Positions 1-7,122 of a DNA stretch of 39,320 nt are shown here, in pieces. The notes beneath the pieces were generated by a model that saw nothing but the letters and a program-made list of their open reading frames with translations, was not told where the DNA came from and made no database searches. The position numbers and the translations under genes were made by a program. The first letter of the stretch is position 1. Each line of letters opens with the position of its first letter. The DNA is taken from positions 1 through 39,320 of the forward strand of contig MNCZ01000041.1 in the NCBI GenBank assembly GCA_001914695.1. The letters run 5' to 3'. Source of the DNA: Gammaproteobacteria bacterium 13_2_20CM_66_19 (lineage in GTDB: Bacteria > Pseudomonadota > Gammaproteobacteria > Steroidobacterales > Steroidobacteraceae).

Positions 1-1
1 C

Positions 2-832
2 TCGATCGAGGATGCCACGGTCTTCCTCCGCACCAACGTCCTCGGCACGCAGGCGCTCCTCGAGGCGGCGCGCGACGGCTGGGGCGCGGGCGCCGCCGAG
101 CGCGGCTGTCGCTTCCACCACGTCTCGACCGACGAGGTCTACGGCTCGCTCGATCCGGGGGTGGCGGCCTTCACCGAGGCCTCGCCGTACGCCCCGAGCT
201 CTCCCTACGCGGCCAGCAAGGCGGCTGCGGATCATCTGGCGCGGGCCTTCGGGCGCACCTATGGTCTGCCCTACACGATCAGCAACTGCTCGAACAACTA
301 CGGGCCCTATCAGTTCCCGGAGAAACTGCTGCCCTTGTGCGTGCTGAACATTCTCGAGGGGCGGCCGCTGCCGATCTACGGCGACGGCCTGCAGATCCGC
401 GACTGGCTGCACGTCGCCGACCACTGCCGCGCCATCGACCTCATCCTGCAGGCATCCCCGGCTGGCGAGACCTGGAATGTCGGCGGCGCTGCGCAGGAGC
501 CCAACATCGCGGTCGTCGGCGCCATGTGCGACGTGCTGGACGAGGCGTTCGCGGCGCAGCCGCAGCTGAAGAAACGCTTTGCGCGCAGCCCGGCGGCACA
601 AGGGGGCTCCGCGCGCACCCTCATCACACACGTGCGCGATCGGCCAGGCCACGACCGCCGCTACGCGGTGGACGCGCGGAAGATTCGCGAGCGGCTCGGG
701 TTCGTCGCGAGCATGAGCCTGCCCGCGGGCCTCAGGCAGACGGTGCACTGGTATCTCGAGCACGAGAGCTGGTGGCGCGCGGTCGTCAGCGGCGAGTACC
801 GCGAGTGGTACGCGCGGCAGTACGAGCCGTAG
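2..832 (+). CDS. rfbB: dTDP-glucose 4,6-dehydratase, 5' end cut by window
   Basis: Extended SDR enzyme that converts dTDP-D-glucose to dTDP-4-keto-6-deoxy-D-glucose, second step of dTDP-L-rhamnose synthesis, in the cytosol. The reading frame is open from base 2, so the start and the N-terminal NAD-binding glycine motif lie outside the window. Visible are the stretch TNVLGTQALLEAAR, the STDEVYG motif that carries the catalytic acid residues, the YAASK catalytic Tyr/Lys pair, and SNCSNNYGPYQFPEKL and GDGLQIRDWLHV, all hallmarks of RfbB/RmlB. About 276 residues of the usual 350 are present. Codon use is GC-rich like the bulk of the window, unlike rfbC and rfbD 13 kb downstream, so it may belong to a different cluster. 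The identification is very secure. Confidence 0.96.
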   Translation, partial: SIEDATVFLRTNVLGTQALLEAARDGWGAGAAERGCRFHHVSTDEVYGSLDPGVAAFTEASPYAPSSPYAASKAAADHLARAFGRTYGLPYTISNCSNNYGPYQFPEKLLPLCVLNILEGRPLPIYGDGLQIRDWLHVADHCRAIDLILQASPAGETWNVGGAAQEPNIAVVGAMCDVLDEAFAAQPQLKKRFARSPAAQGGSARTLITHVRDRPGHDRRYAVDARKIRERLGFVASMSLPAGLRQTVHWYLEHESWWRAVVSGEYREWYARQYEP

Positions 833-874
833 CGCGGCCCAATCCGCCCACCGAGGACCCCCGGGGTGTGGTGT

Positions 875-1717
875 TCAGCGCGTGAAGGCGTCCGTCAGGG
901 TCGCGCGCCAGTAGCGCAGGTGGACGAGCGCACGCTTGCGGATACGCACGATGAACTTCAGCCGCTCGATGAGCCACATGAGCGCGGGGGCCACCGCACG
1001 CGGAAGCCCGTCGCGAAACACATGGCCGCTGGAGAGCGTGCGGTAGCGGCGCAGCTGCGGGTACAGGCGCTCGACGCTGCGCAGCTCTTCGTGGGGATCG
1101 ACTCCCATCTCGGCGAGCTTGCGATAGAAGGCGCTCGGGCGGCCGCCTCCGGTGCGCGTGTGATCCATGCCGATCGCGTCCACGACGTGGATCGGCTGGC
1201 GCCCTCCGATCAGGCCCGACCAGGCCAGGTCCGTGCCCCAGGTGCTGCGCGTCATGCCGAAGGTCGGCAGCAGCGCCTCGAGCGCCGCAGCCGAGAAGCA
1301 CGGCGCCATCGCCTCGACGCCGCTCACGCGGCGCAGCACGCACACCGGATTCCGTACGAGCGCATTGAGCGTCGTCTGCGTGAACCAGCGCAGTGCCGGC
1401 TGCGCCAGGTACGTGCGGTAGTGCTCGCAGAGCGTGAAGAAGCGCGAGACCTCCCCGGGGCGCAGGTAAACGTCGTCATCGAGCAGCAGCAGGTAGCGAT
1501 AGGTCCAGGGCTCCGGGCGTTGCCGCCAGAATTCCAGGAAGCCGTCGAACTTGTTGAATCCGCCGTGGGAGTAATACTCAGCAAGCCGCTCCGGCCGGGG
1601 TGGCACGTACCAGCTGACGCAGCAGTCCCAGTTGCGCTCGCCGTCCTCGGCGATCAGCCGGCCGTGAAGCGACTCGTCCCCCGCCCGGACGAACACCAGG
1701 TAAGGTCTCGGAGGCAT
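875..1717 (-). CDS. DUF707-type putative glycosyltransferase
   Basis: A 280-residue protein resembling DUF707 proteins, which have a glycosyltransferase-like fold and often lie near lipopolysaccharide genes. It begins PRPYLVFVRAGDESLH. A hydrophobic strand followed by DDD (residues 80-82, LLLLDDDVYLRPGE) resembles the DxD nucleotide-sugar/metal site. The motif WGTDLAWSGLIG and a later DHTRTGG also fit this family. There is no signal peptide, so it is probably cytoplasmic. I chose ATG at 1717 because the homologous region begins there; ATG at 1744 would add 9 residues and neither has a clear ribosome binding site. It converges on rfbB, which suggests a role in surface sugar assembly, but the acceptor is unknown. 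Confidence 0.75.
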   Translation of the reverse strand: MPPRPYLVFVRAGDESLHGRLIAEDGERNWDCCVSWYVPPRPERLAEYYSHGGFNKFDGFLEFWRQRPEPWTYRYLLLLDDDVYLRPGEVSRFFTLCEHYRTYLAQPALRWFTQTTLNALVRNPVCVLRRVSGVEAMAPCFSAAALEALLPTFGMTRSTWGTDLAWSGLIGGRQPIHVVDAIGMDHTRTGGGRPSAFYRKLAEMGVDPHEELRSVERLYPQLRRYRTLSSGHVFRDGLPRAVAPALMWLIERLKFIVRIRKRALVHLRYWRATLTDAFTR

Positions 1718-1793
1718 GCGCGGAGTGTAACCGAGGCGTACCATCGAGCGCTGACATCGTGGGCCACGCCGGCGTCCCGCGTGACGGTACCGA

Positions 1794-1994
1794 ATGAGCG
1801 AATCAACTCCCGATGAGGCGCGCCGCCGCCGCAGCGCACAGAAGATCCAGCGCCAGCTCGATGAGGCGCTGGAGGCGAGCTTCCCGGCGAGCGATCCCGT
1901 CGCCATCGTGACCTCGCACGAGGAAGAGGACTGGGGTATCGAGCCGCTCGCGCCCGCGCCGCCGGGCAAGCCCGCGCCGCGGCAGGATCGCTGA
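1794..1994 (+). CDS. Small conserved acidic protein with FPASDP motif
   Basis: A 66-residue hydrophilic protein. Its core, LDEALEASFPASDPVAI (about residues 22-38), matches a short sequence found in many uncharacterised small proteobacterial proteins. The N-terminus is basic and helical and the C-terminus is proline-rich and probably disordered. There is no signal peptide or membrane segment. It starts with ATG 77 bases from the divergent DUF707 gene and ends 6 bases before the SpoVR stop on the other strand. Function is unknown. I regard it as a real gene because of the recognisable motif and the GC-rich third codon positions. Confidence 0.75.
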   Translation: MSESTPDEARRRRSAQKIQRQLDEALEASFPASDPVAIVTSHEEEDWGIEPLAPAPPGKPAPRQDR

Positions 1995-2000
1995 GGGACT

Positions 2001-3362
2001 TCAGGGCGCGGTCAGCTCGAGCGCCGAGCCGGCCTGATTCACCGTGGTGAGCACGATCGGCCGCCGCCAGACGCGCTGCAGGTAGTCCAGCACCTTGCGG
2101 CTGCGCTCGAGATCGAGCCCGCGAGCGTCGGTGGCGCTGTCGTGTGTGAGCTCGAGGGTGCCGTCGTTGCGCACGTGCGCGGCGGAGACGATCGGCGCGC
2201 CGAAGTTGTACTTGGGCGCGAGGATGGCCTCGTGCAGGGCGGTGAGATCGGGCTCGAGCACCTTCACCTGGCCGTCGCTGCGGGCGCTGAAGCGGAAGAG
2301 GCCGAGCTCGTCGGCGAGCTCGCGGGTGAGGTGGTTGCGCACGAAGCCGAAGTCGTCGTCCTGCTCCATGATGGCGCGCGCGGCGGCGAGCCCCTTGCTC
2401 TCGACGATCTTCTCCCACATGGCAAAGCCGAGGTGATAGGGGTTGATGCTGAGCGCCACCTGCTGTTCGGCGGCGACCGGCCGCACCACGTCCGAGTGGC
2501 ACTTGATGGCATCGAGGTACGCCTGCTGCGGGATGAAATCCGCCTCGCGCAGAAGCCGTGCATGCCAGTAGGAGGCCCAGCCCTCGTTCATGATCTGGCT
2601 GGCGAACACGGGGTAGAAGTAGAACGACTCCTCGCGCACCGCGAGGAAGATGTCGCGCTCCCAGCTCTCCATCTCGGGCGCATAGTTGGCCACGAACCAC
2701 AGCAGGTCGCGCTCCGGATGCGGCGGAACCGGCGCGCGCTTCTTCACCTCGACGAAGCTCGCGGCGCTCGCCGGCTCGAGTGCCGCGAAACGCTTGCGGA
2801 AATCGTCGTCGAAGTGCGTCCGCGGATCCTCGAGGTACTCGGGATAGCGCGGGCGGCGCAGCTGCTGGTCGATGTCGATGTGCTGCTCGAGGGCGAGCGC
2901 GGCGTCGAGCGCCGCCTCGACGCGCTGCGCGCCGTGGGTCTCGATGGCCTGCTGGATCTGGCGCGCGTGATTGGCGGCGTGCTCGACGATGTGCTCGCTC
3001 ACCTGCGCCTGGCAGCGGCGGAACAGCAGGTTGTTGCGCGCAAAGTCCGCGTGCCCGAGCACGTGCGCGGTCACCAGGATGTTCTCCGCGAGCCCGTTGC
3101 TCTCGGCGAGATAGGCGTGGCCGGGGTTGCCGGGAAAGACCACCTCGAAGAGCCGCGAGTGCCCCATGTGGCGCTGGATCAGCTGGTAGATATAGCGCAC
3201 CCCGAACGACCAGTGCGGCATGCGCACCGGCAGCCCGTAGACGGCGATCTCCATCATGAAGCTGTCGGGCACCGCCTCGAAGTCCACCGGGTGGAACGCG
3301 AGACCGGAGCGCGCGGCCAGCTCCTCGATGCGGCGGACGTAACTCTGCCAGGCGTCGCTCAT
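2001..3362 (-). CDS. spoVR: SpoVR family protein (YcgB-like)
   Basis: A 453-residue cytoplasmic protein of the SpoVR/YcgB family. The N-terminal part carries the family's histidine-rich helices (MPHWSFGVRYIYQLIQRHMGH, VTAHVLGHADFARNN) and the middle carries NEGWASYWHARL and YHLGFAMWEKI, which suggest a metal-binding fold. The molecular activity is not known. In Bacillus it affects the spore cortex, and in non-sporulating proteobacteria it is linked to starvation and stress. The start ATG lies 3 bases after the yhbH stop, so it is the last gene of prkA-yhbH-spoVR and is likely translationally coupled. Length is slightly below the E. coli protein (about 510). Family assignment is firm. Confidence 0.95.
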   Translation of the reverse strand: MSDAWQSYVRRIEELAARSGLAFHPVDFEAVPDSFMMEIAVYGLPVRMPHWSFGVRYIYQLIQRHMGHSRLFEVVFPGNPGHAYLAESNGLAENILVTAHVLGHADFARNNLLFRRCQAQVSEHIVEHAANHARQIQQAIETHGAQRVEAALDAALALEQHIDIDQQLRRPRYPEYLEDPRTHFDDDFRKRFAALEPASAASFVEVKKRAPVPPHPERDLLWFVANYAPEMESWERDIFLAVREESFYFYPVFASQIMNEGWASYWHARLLREADFIPQQAYLDAIKCHSDVVRPVAAEQQVALSINPYHLGFAMWEKIVESKGLAAARAIMEQDDDFGFVRNHLTRELADELGLFRFSARSDGQVKVLEPDLTALHEAILAPKYNFGAPIVSAAHVRNDGTLELTHDSATDARGLDLERSRKVLDYLQRVWRRPIVLTTVNQAGSALELTAP

Positions 3363-3365
3363 GAG

Positions 3366-4529
3366 CTATTCAGGCGCGCTGCTCTCGGCGGTGAAGAAGT
3401 GCCGCACCGCGCCCCAGACGTCCTCGAAGTCATTCAGCGCGTAGCTGCCGGCCGCACAGCCGGCGGACTGCAGCTCCGCGAAGAGCTTGCCGGTCTCGGT
3501 GGCCAGCTGCCGCGAGAGCCCCGAGGAGACCTCCACGTAGCCGGTGAAGCAGGCGTCGGCGGCGATCACACCCAGCGCGCCGCGCGCGTCCGCGGCGTCG
3601 CTCACCGAGTTGTCACCGTCGGAGGCGTAGAAGAGATAGAGGTTGCAGCGTCCGGGGTTGTAGCGGCCGTCGATGATCTCGCGCACCTTGGCGAGCCCGG
3701 ATGAGGCCACCGTGCCGCCCGTGCCGCTCACCTGGAAGAAGTCCGGCTCGTTGAATTCCCACGCCTCGGTGGTGTGCGCCACGAACACCGTCTCGAGCGA
3801 GCGATACTCGCGCCGCAGTCCCTGGACTACCCAGAAGAAGAAGGTCTTGGCGAGCTTGCGATCGCGGTCGGACATGCTGCCCGAGACGTCCAGCATGAAG
3901 AACACCACCGCGTGCACTGCTGGTTGGCGGCGCCTCGCGAGCTGGCGGTAGCGCAGATCCTCGTCGATGAAGGTGGGCGTCGCCCCGGGCGCCCCGCGCC
4001 GCTTTACCAGCTCCTTGAAGGAGCGGCGCCGGTCGAGCCGCGAGCGCGCGCCGTGACGGTCCCACCCCTCGCGCGTCCAGTCGGTCTCCTCCGACGGACC
4101 CACGCGCGCCTTGAGGTTCGGCAGCTTCATCGCCTCCCACAGCCAGTCGACGATGTCGTCGACCTTGAACTCGAGCAGCAGCTGCACCTCGCCCTCGTCG
4201 CGCCCCCCGGGCCCCTTCTCGCCCTGCCCCTGCTCGCGCCCGGGCGCGGAGAACACGTCTCCGGGCTTGGCCTTGCCCTGCCCGGCGCCCTGGCTCTCCT
4301 CGGGGCGGCGCAGGCGGAAGTGATAGTGCTCGAGCATGCGCACCGGCACGCGCACGGTGCGGGCGCCGCCGTTGATGACGTCGCCGCCGGCGATGATCTC
4401 GGGGAGATTGGCGCGCACCGCCTCGCGGACCTTCTCGTCGTGGCGCAGCCAGTCGCGCGCGCCGCGCGAGAACAGCTCGTACCACTTCGCCGCGCCTGCC
4501 GTCTCGCCCTTGCCGCCGTCCTGACCCAT
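3366..4529 (-). CDS. yhbH: YhbH/YeaH family protein (DUF444), VWA-like
   Basis: DUF444 protein, 387 residues from the chosen start. The N-terminal part (RDWLRHDEKVREAVRANLPE, then VRVPVRMLEHYHFR) resembles Bacillus YhbH more than the longer E. coli YeaH. A glycine/glutamine-rich linker follows, then a von Willebrand A-like domain with the metal-site motif DVSGSMS (about residues 214-220) and an YLFYASDGDN segment. It probably works with the PrkA kinase and SpoVR, since the three genes travel together. Start: a TTG at 4610 would overlap prkA by 14 bases but has no ribosome binding site. ATG at 4529 follows GAGAAGG and matches the YhbH N-terminus better. Family is certain; the start is not. Confidence 0.93.
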   Translation of the reverse strand: MGQDGGKGETAGAAKWYELFSRGARDWLRHDEKVREAVRANLPEIIAGGDVINGGARTVRVPVRMLEHYHFRLRRPEESQGAGQGKAKPGDVFSAPGREQGQGEKGPGGRDEGEVQLLLEFKVDDIVDWLWEAMKLPNLKARVGPSEETDWTREGWDRHGARSRLDRRRSFKELVKRRGAPGATPTFIDEDLRYRQLARRRQPAVHAVVFFMLDVSGSMSDRDRKLAKTFFFWVVQGLRREYRSLETVFVAHTTEAWEFNEPDFFQVSGTGGTVASSGLAKVREIIDGRYNPGRCNLYLFYASDGDNSVSDAADARGALGVIAADACFTGYVEVSSGLSRQLATETGKLFAELQSAGCAAGSYALNDFEDVWGAVRHFFTAESSAPE

Positions 4530-4596
4530 GCCCTTCTCGTACACCTTTTCGGCGCGCGCCGCCACTCCCGGGATTACCTGGGGAGAGTCCTCAGGT

Positions 4597-6558
4597 TTAC
4601 TCCTGGGCAAGTAAAGTAGTTACATAACTGAGCGCTTCCTTGGCGCTGTGCTCGTCGTAGCCGTATTCGGTGACGAGCCGCTGCTGCACGACCGAGATCT
4701 TCTGGCGCGCATCATCGTCCGGGCGCGCGGTGGAGGTCACGAGCCGCAGCACGTCGCGGCGCTCCTCGAACAGGTACTGCTCGATGGCCTCGCGCATGCG
4801 CGCGTGGCTCGCGAGCTTGAACTTCTCGCCCGCCTTGAAGGCCACCATGGCCTTGCGGACCACTTCCTGACGGAAGGACATCTTGCCCGAATCCGACACC
4901 TTGATCTTCTCCTCGACCGAGCGCAGGAAGCGCTCGTCCGCGGGGCGGGTCTCGTTGGTGATCGGATCGGTGACCTGGCGGTGATCGAGCGAGGCCTCGA
5001 CCTCGTCGAGGTACTTCTCGAGCAGCTGCTGCGCCTCCTCCTCGAAGGACGCGAACATGGCGCGGTGCACGTCTTCCTTCACCCAGCGGTTGTAGAACTC
5101 CTTGCGGGCGGTCACCAGGTGATCGATCCAGGCCTTCTTCTGCTTGGCGTCCATGCGCGCATCGCTCTCGATCGAGTCCTTGAGCGCGAGCAGCAGCTCC
5201 ATGCTGGTGAGACTGTGGGTGTTGCCGCGGGTGATGGCGTTGGAGATGGCGTTCACGACGAAACGCGGGCTCACTCCCGTCATCCCCTCTTCGGGCGTCT
5301 CGGCGTGCAGCCGCGTACCCTCGGTCTCGGGCATCCCCTCGACCGCCTCGCCCGCGTACAGGCGCAGCTTCTTCGGCAGGTCGAGTCCCTCGCGCTCGGG
5401 CTTGGTGAGGCGGGTCAGGATGCCGAAGACCGCGGCCAGATTGAGCACGTGCGGGTCGAGGTGCACGTTGCGGAACGCCGGCGCGCCGGAGACCAGCTTC
5501 TGGTAGATGCGCGACTCGTCGCGGTAGGAGAGCGCGTACGGGATCTTGATGATCACCATGCGATCGAGCAGCGCCTCGTTCTCTTTCTCCTGCAGAAACT
5601 TGTGGAACTCGGCGAGGTTGGTGTGCGCGAGGATCGTCTCATCGAGGTGGATCAGCGGGAAGCGCGATACCTTGACGTTCTTCTCCTGCGTCAGCGTGAG
5701 CAGCAGGTACAGGAACTCGCGCTTGACCTTCAGGATCTCGATCATCTCGAGCATGCCGCGGCTGGCCGCGTACACCGCCCCCGACCACGACCAGGCGCGC
5801 GGATCGCCCTCGTCGCCGATCTGCGCGACCTTGGCGAGATCCACCGAGCCGACGAGGTCCGCGATGTCGGCGGTCGTGGGATCGTGCGGCGCATAGGTGC
5901 CGATGCCGGTGCGCGAGGCCTCGGTGAGGAACACCCGCTCGACCGGAACCCGGACGAAGTCGCCTTCGTAATCGCGCTCGACGAAGTCGCGCGCCCAGGG
6001 CGAGAGCTCGCCGCTGATGAGGACGCCGTAGCGCTCGCGGAACTCGGCCCTGAGACTGGTCGGAATGAGGTTCAGCGGGTTCTCGCGCAGCGGCGAGCCG
6101 CGGATGGCGTAGAGCGCGCCCTCCTCGGTGCGGCTGTATTCCTCGAGCCCCCGCTTGATGAGGATCGCCAGCGTCGACTTGCCGCCCGAGGGCGGGCCGA
6201 GCAGCAGCAGCAGCCGCCGGCCGACGTCGGAGCCGGCGGCCGCGGCCTTGAAGTAATCGACCACGCGGGACAGCGATTCGTCGATGCCGAAGAGCTCGCG
6301 CTTGAAGAGCTCCCGCGCGCGCGCGCTCTCGGGGGCGTCGGGCTGCGCCGCGCGCCCGTGCCAGCGCAGCATGTCCCAGATGTATTCGTGACTGCAGCGG
6401 GCGAGAGCCGCGGCGTTGCCCGGCAGTATGTTGCTCAGAAACTCGCCGAAGGTGCCTTCCCAGCGCTGCGCGCGGTGCAGGCGGCTGAAGGAGCTCAGGG
6501 TGTCGATGAAGTCGGCGGTAGTGCCGCTGGAAGTCTGCTCAGGAGAGCTCTGTCGCAT
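4597..6558 (-). CDS. prkA: PrkA family serine protein kinase (YeaG)
   Basis: A 653-residue cytoplasmic protein of the PrkA/YeaG family: an AAA+-like N-terminal domain with Walker A GPPSGGKST (residues 121-129) and a C-terminal PrkA domain. E. coli YeaG is a Ser/Thr kinase active in nitrogen and carbon starvation; Bacillus PrkA affects sporulation, and protease activity has also been proposed. Conserved stretches include GELSPWARDFVERDYEGDF and FPLIHLDETILAHTNLAEF. Length is close to the E. coli protein (644). The ATG at 6558 is preceded by a strong GGGAGGGAAGGA ribosome binding site. It is the first gene of prkA-yhbH-spoVR, with the promoter expected in the upstream 560-base gap. Confidence 0.97.
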   Translation of the reverse strand: MRQSSPEQTSSGTTADFIDTLSSFSRLHRAQRWEGTFGEFLSNILPGNAAALARCSHEYIWDMLRWHGRAAQPDAPESARARELFKRELFGIDESLSRVVDYFKAAAAGSDVGRRLLLLLGPPSGGKSTLAILIKRGLEEYSRTEEGALYAIRGSPLRENPLNLIPTSLRAEFRERYGVLISGELSPWARDFVERDYEGDFVRVPVERVFLTEASRTGIGTYAPHDPTTADIADLVGSVDLAKVAQIGDEGDPRAWSWSGAVYAASRGMLEMIEILKVKREFLYLLLTLTQEKNVKVSRFPLIHLDETILAHTNLAEFHKFLQEKENEALLDRMVIIKIPYALSYRDESRIYQKLVSGAPAFRNVHLDPHVLNLAAVFGILTRLTKPEREGLDLPKKLRLYAGEAVEGMPETEGTRLHAETPEEGMTGVSPRFVVNAISNAITRGNTHSLTSMELLLALKDSIESDARMDAKQKKAWIDHLVTARKEFYNRWVKEDVHRAMFASFEEEAQQLLEKYLDEVEASLDHRQVTDPITNETRPADERFLRSVEEKIKVSDSGKMSFRQEVVRKAMVAFKAGEKFKLASHARMREAIEQYLFEERRDVLRLVTSTARPDDDARQKISVVQQRLVTEYGYDEHSAKEALSYVTTLLAQE

Positions 6559-6584
6559 CGTCCTTCCCTCCCGTTGGGCTCGTG

Positions 6585-6596
6585 GTGCTCGAGCAC
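6585..6596. promoter_or_regulatory. 12-bp perfect palindrome upstream of prkA
   Basis: GTGCTC followed directly by GAGCAC, centred about 32 bases before the prkA start codon. A dimeric regulator or an RNA hairpin in the prkA leader could use it. A palindrome of this length in GC-rich DNA can also arise by chance, so confidence is low. Confidence 0.3.
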
Positions 6597-6954
6597 GATG
6601 CCGGCGATACCGGCGACGCCGGCGTGGTGCTTACGCTAGTCCCCCCGCCTCGCACAATGAGTGACGGCCTTCAGATCCCGACCCACGCATTACGTTAAGA
6701 CGGTCACAGGCGCGGATTGTTCACCTAAGGACACGCTTGCGCCAGTGGCACGGGGGCCGGGCGGTCCGCGCGCTGGCACTCGGGTGGGGGACTGCCAATG
6801 TGGGACGATCGAGCGCACCGGGCCGGGGCGCCCGGCGCTCGGCGCACGGTGCGTGGGGCGGCTTCGCCGAGGGCCTCGCGGTCTCGCGTTTCGCGCTCTG
6901 AAGCGTTGCGGCGGCCGACGAAAGCGGCAGTCGCTCCGGACGCAAGCTCTCGTT

Positions 6955-6986
6955 ATTGTGAACTGACGCAATTGTGAACTGACGCA
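6955..6986. repeat. Perfect tandem direct repeat, 2 x 16 bp
   Basis: ATTGTGAACTGACGCA occurs twice with no spacer (6955-6970 and 6971-6986). It is AT-richer than its surroundings and ends exactly where the -35-like element of the candidate promoter for the TonB/kinase operon begins. That position is typical of an activator binding site with two half-sites on one face of the helix. The binding protein is unknown. Confidence 0.6.
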
Positions 6987-7014
6987 TTGCGCGCCCCGTA
7001 ACGCAACATATGCT
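6987..7014 (+). promoter_or_regulatory. Candidate sigma-70 promoter for the TonB/kinase operon
   Basis: TTGCGC (6987-6992), a 16-base spacer and TATGCT (7009-7014). The -35 is weak and the -10 matches four of six positions, which fits a promoter needing help from a factor bound at the adjacent tandem repeat. Transcription would start near 7021, leaving a leader of about 100 bases before the GTG at 7123. Predicted from sequence only. Confidence 0.35.
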
Positions 7015-7122
7015 GGCACAGCGAGGTTTCCGCGCCTGCGCGCGCCGCGATGTCGCGGCCGGCTCGCGCCATGGAAAGGCTCGCATGAGTCTGTCGGCCG
7101 TCTTTGTTTGGAGACACGTCAC

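Larger units (their letters stand above)
6559..7122. other. Divergent intergenic control region, 564 bases
   Basis: The longest gene-free stretch of the window, lying between the divergent prkA operon and the TonB/kinase operon. On the prkA side it has a 12-bp palindrome and three spaced copies of CCGGCGA-type sequence (about 6600-6625). On the other side it has a 16-bp tandem repeat and a promoter-like sequence, listed separately. Between about 6720 and 6950 I see no convincing gene, tRNA or repeat; the short open frames there have no homology I recognise. The size and the clustered repeats suggest that both operons are regulated here. Confidence 0.7.

Noticed and set aside
833..874. ACCCCCGGGGT palindrome between convergent rfbB and DUF707 genes as a terminator
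   Set aside because: The stem is only five bases with a one-base centre and no T-run, so it cannot form a normal hairpin.
2142..3704. 520-codon plus-strand open frame opposite spoVR
   Set aside because: Antisense to two well-identified genes and compositionally abnormal.
4648..6639. 663-codon plus-strand open frame opposite prkA
   Set aside because: Shadow of prkA; no recognisable domain and no ribosome binding site.
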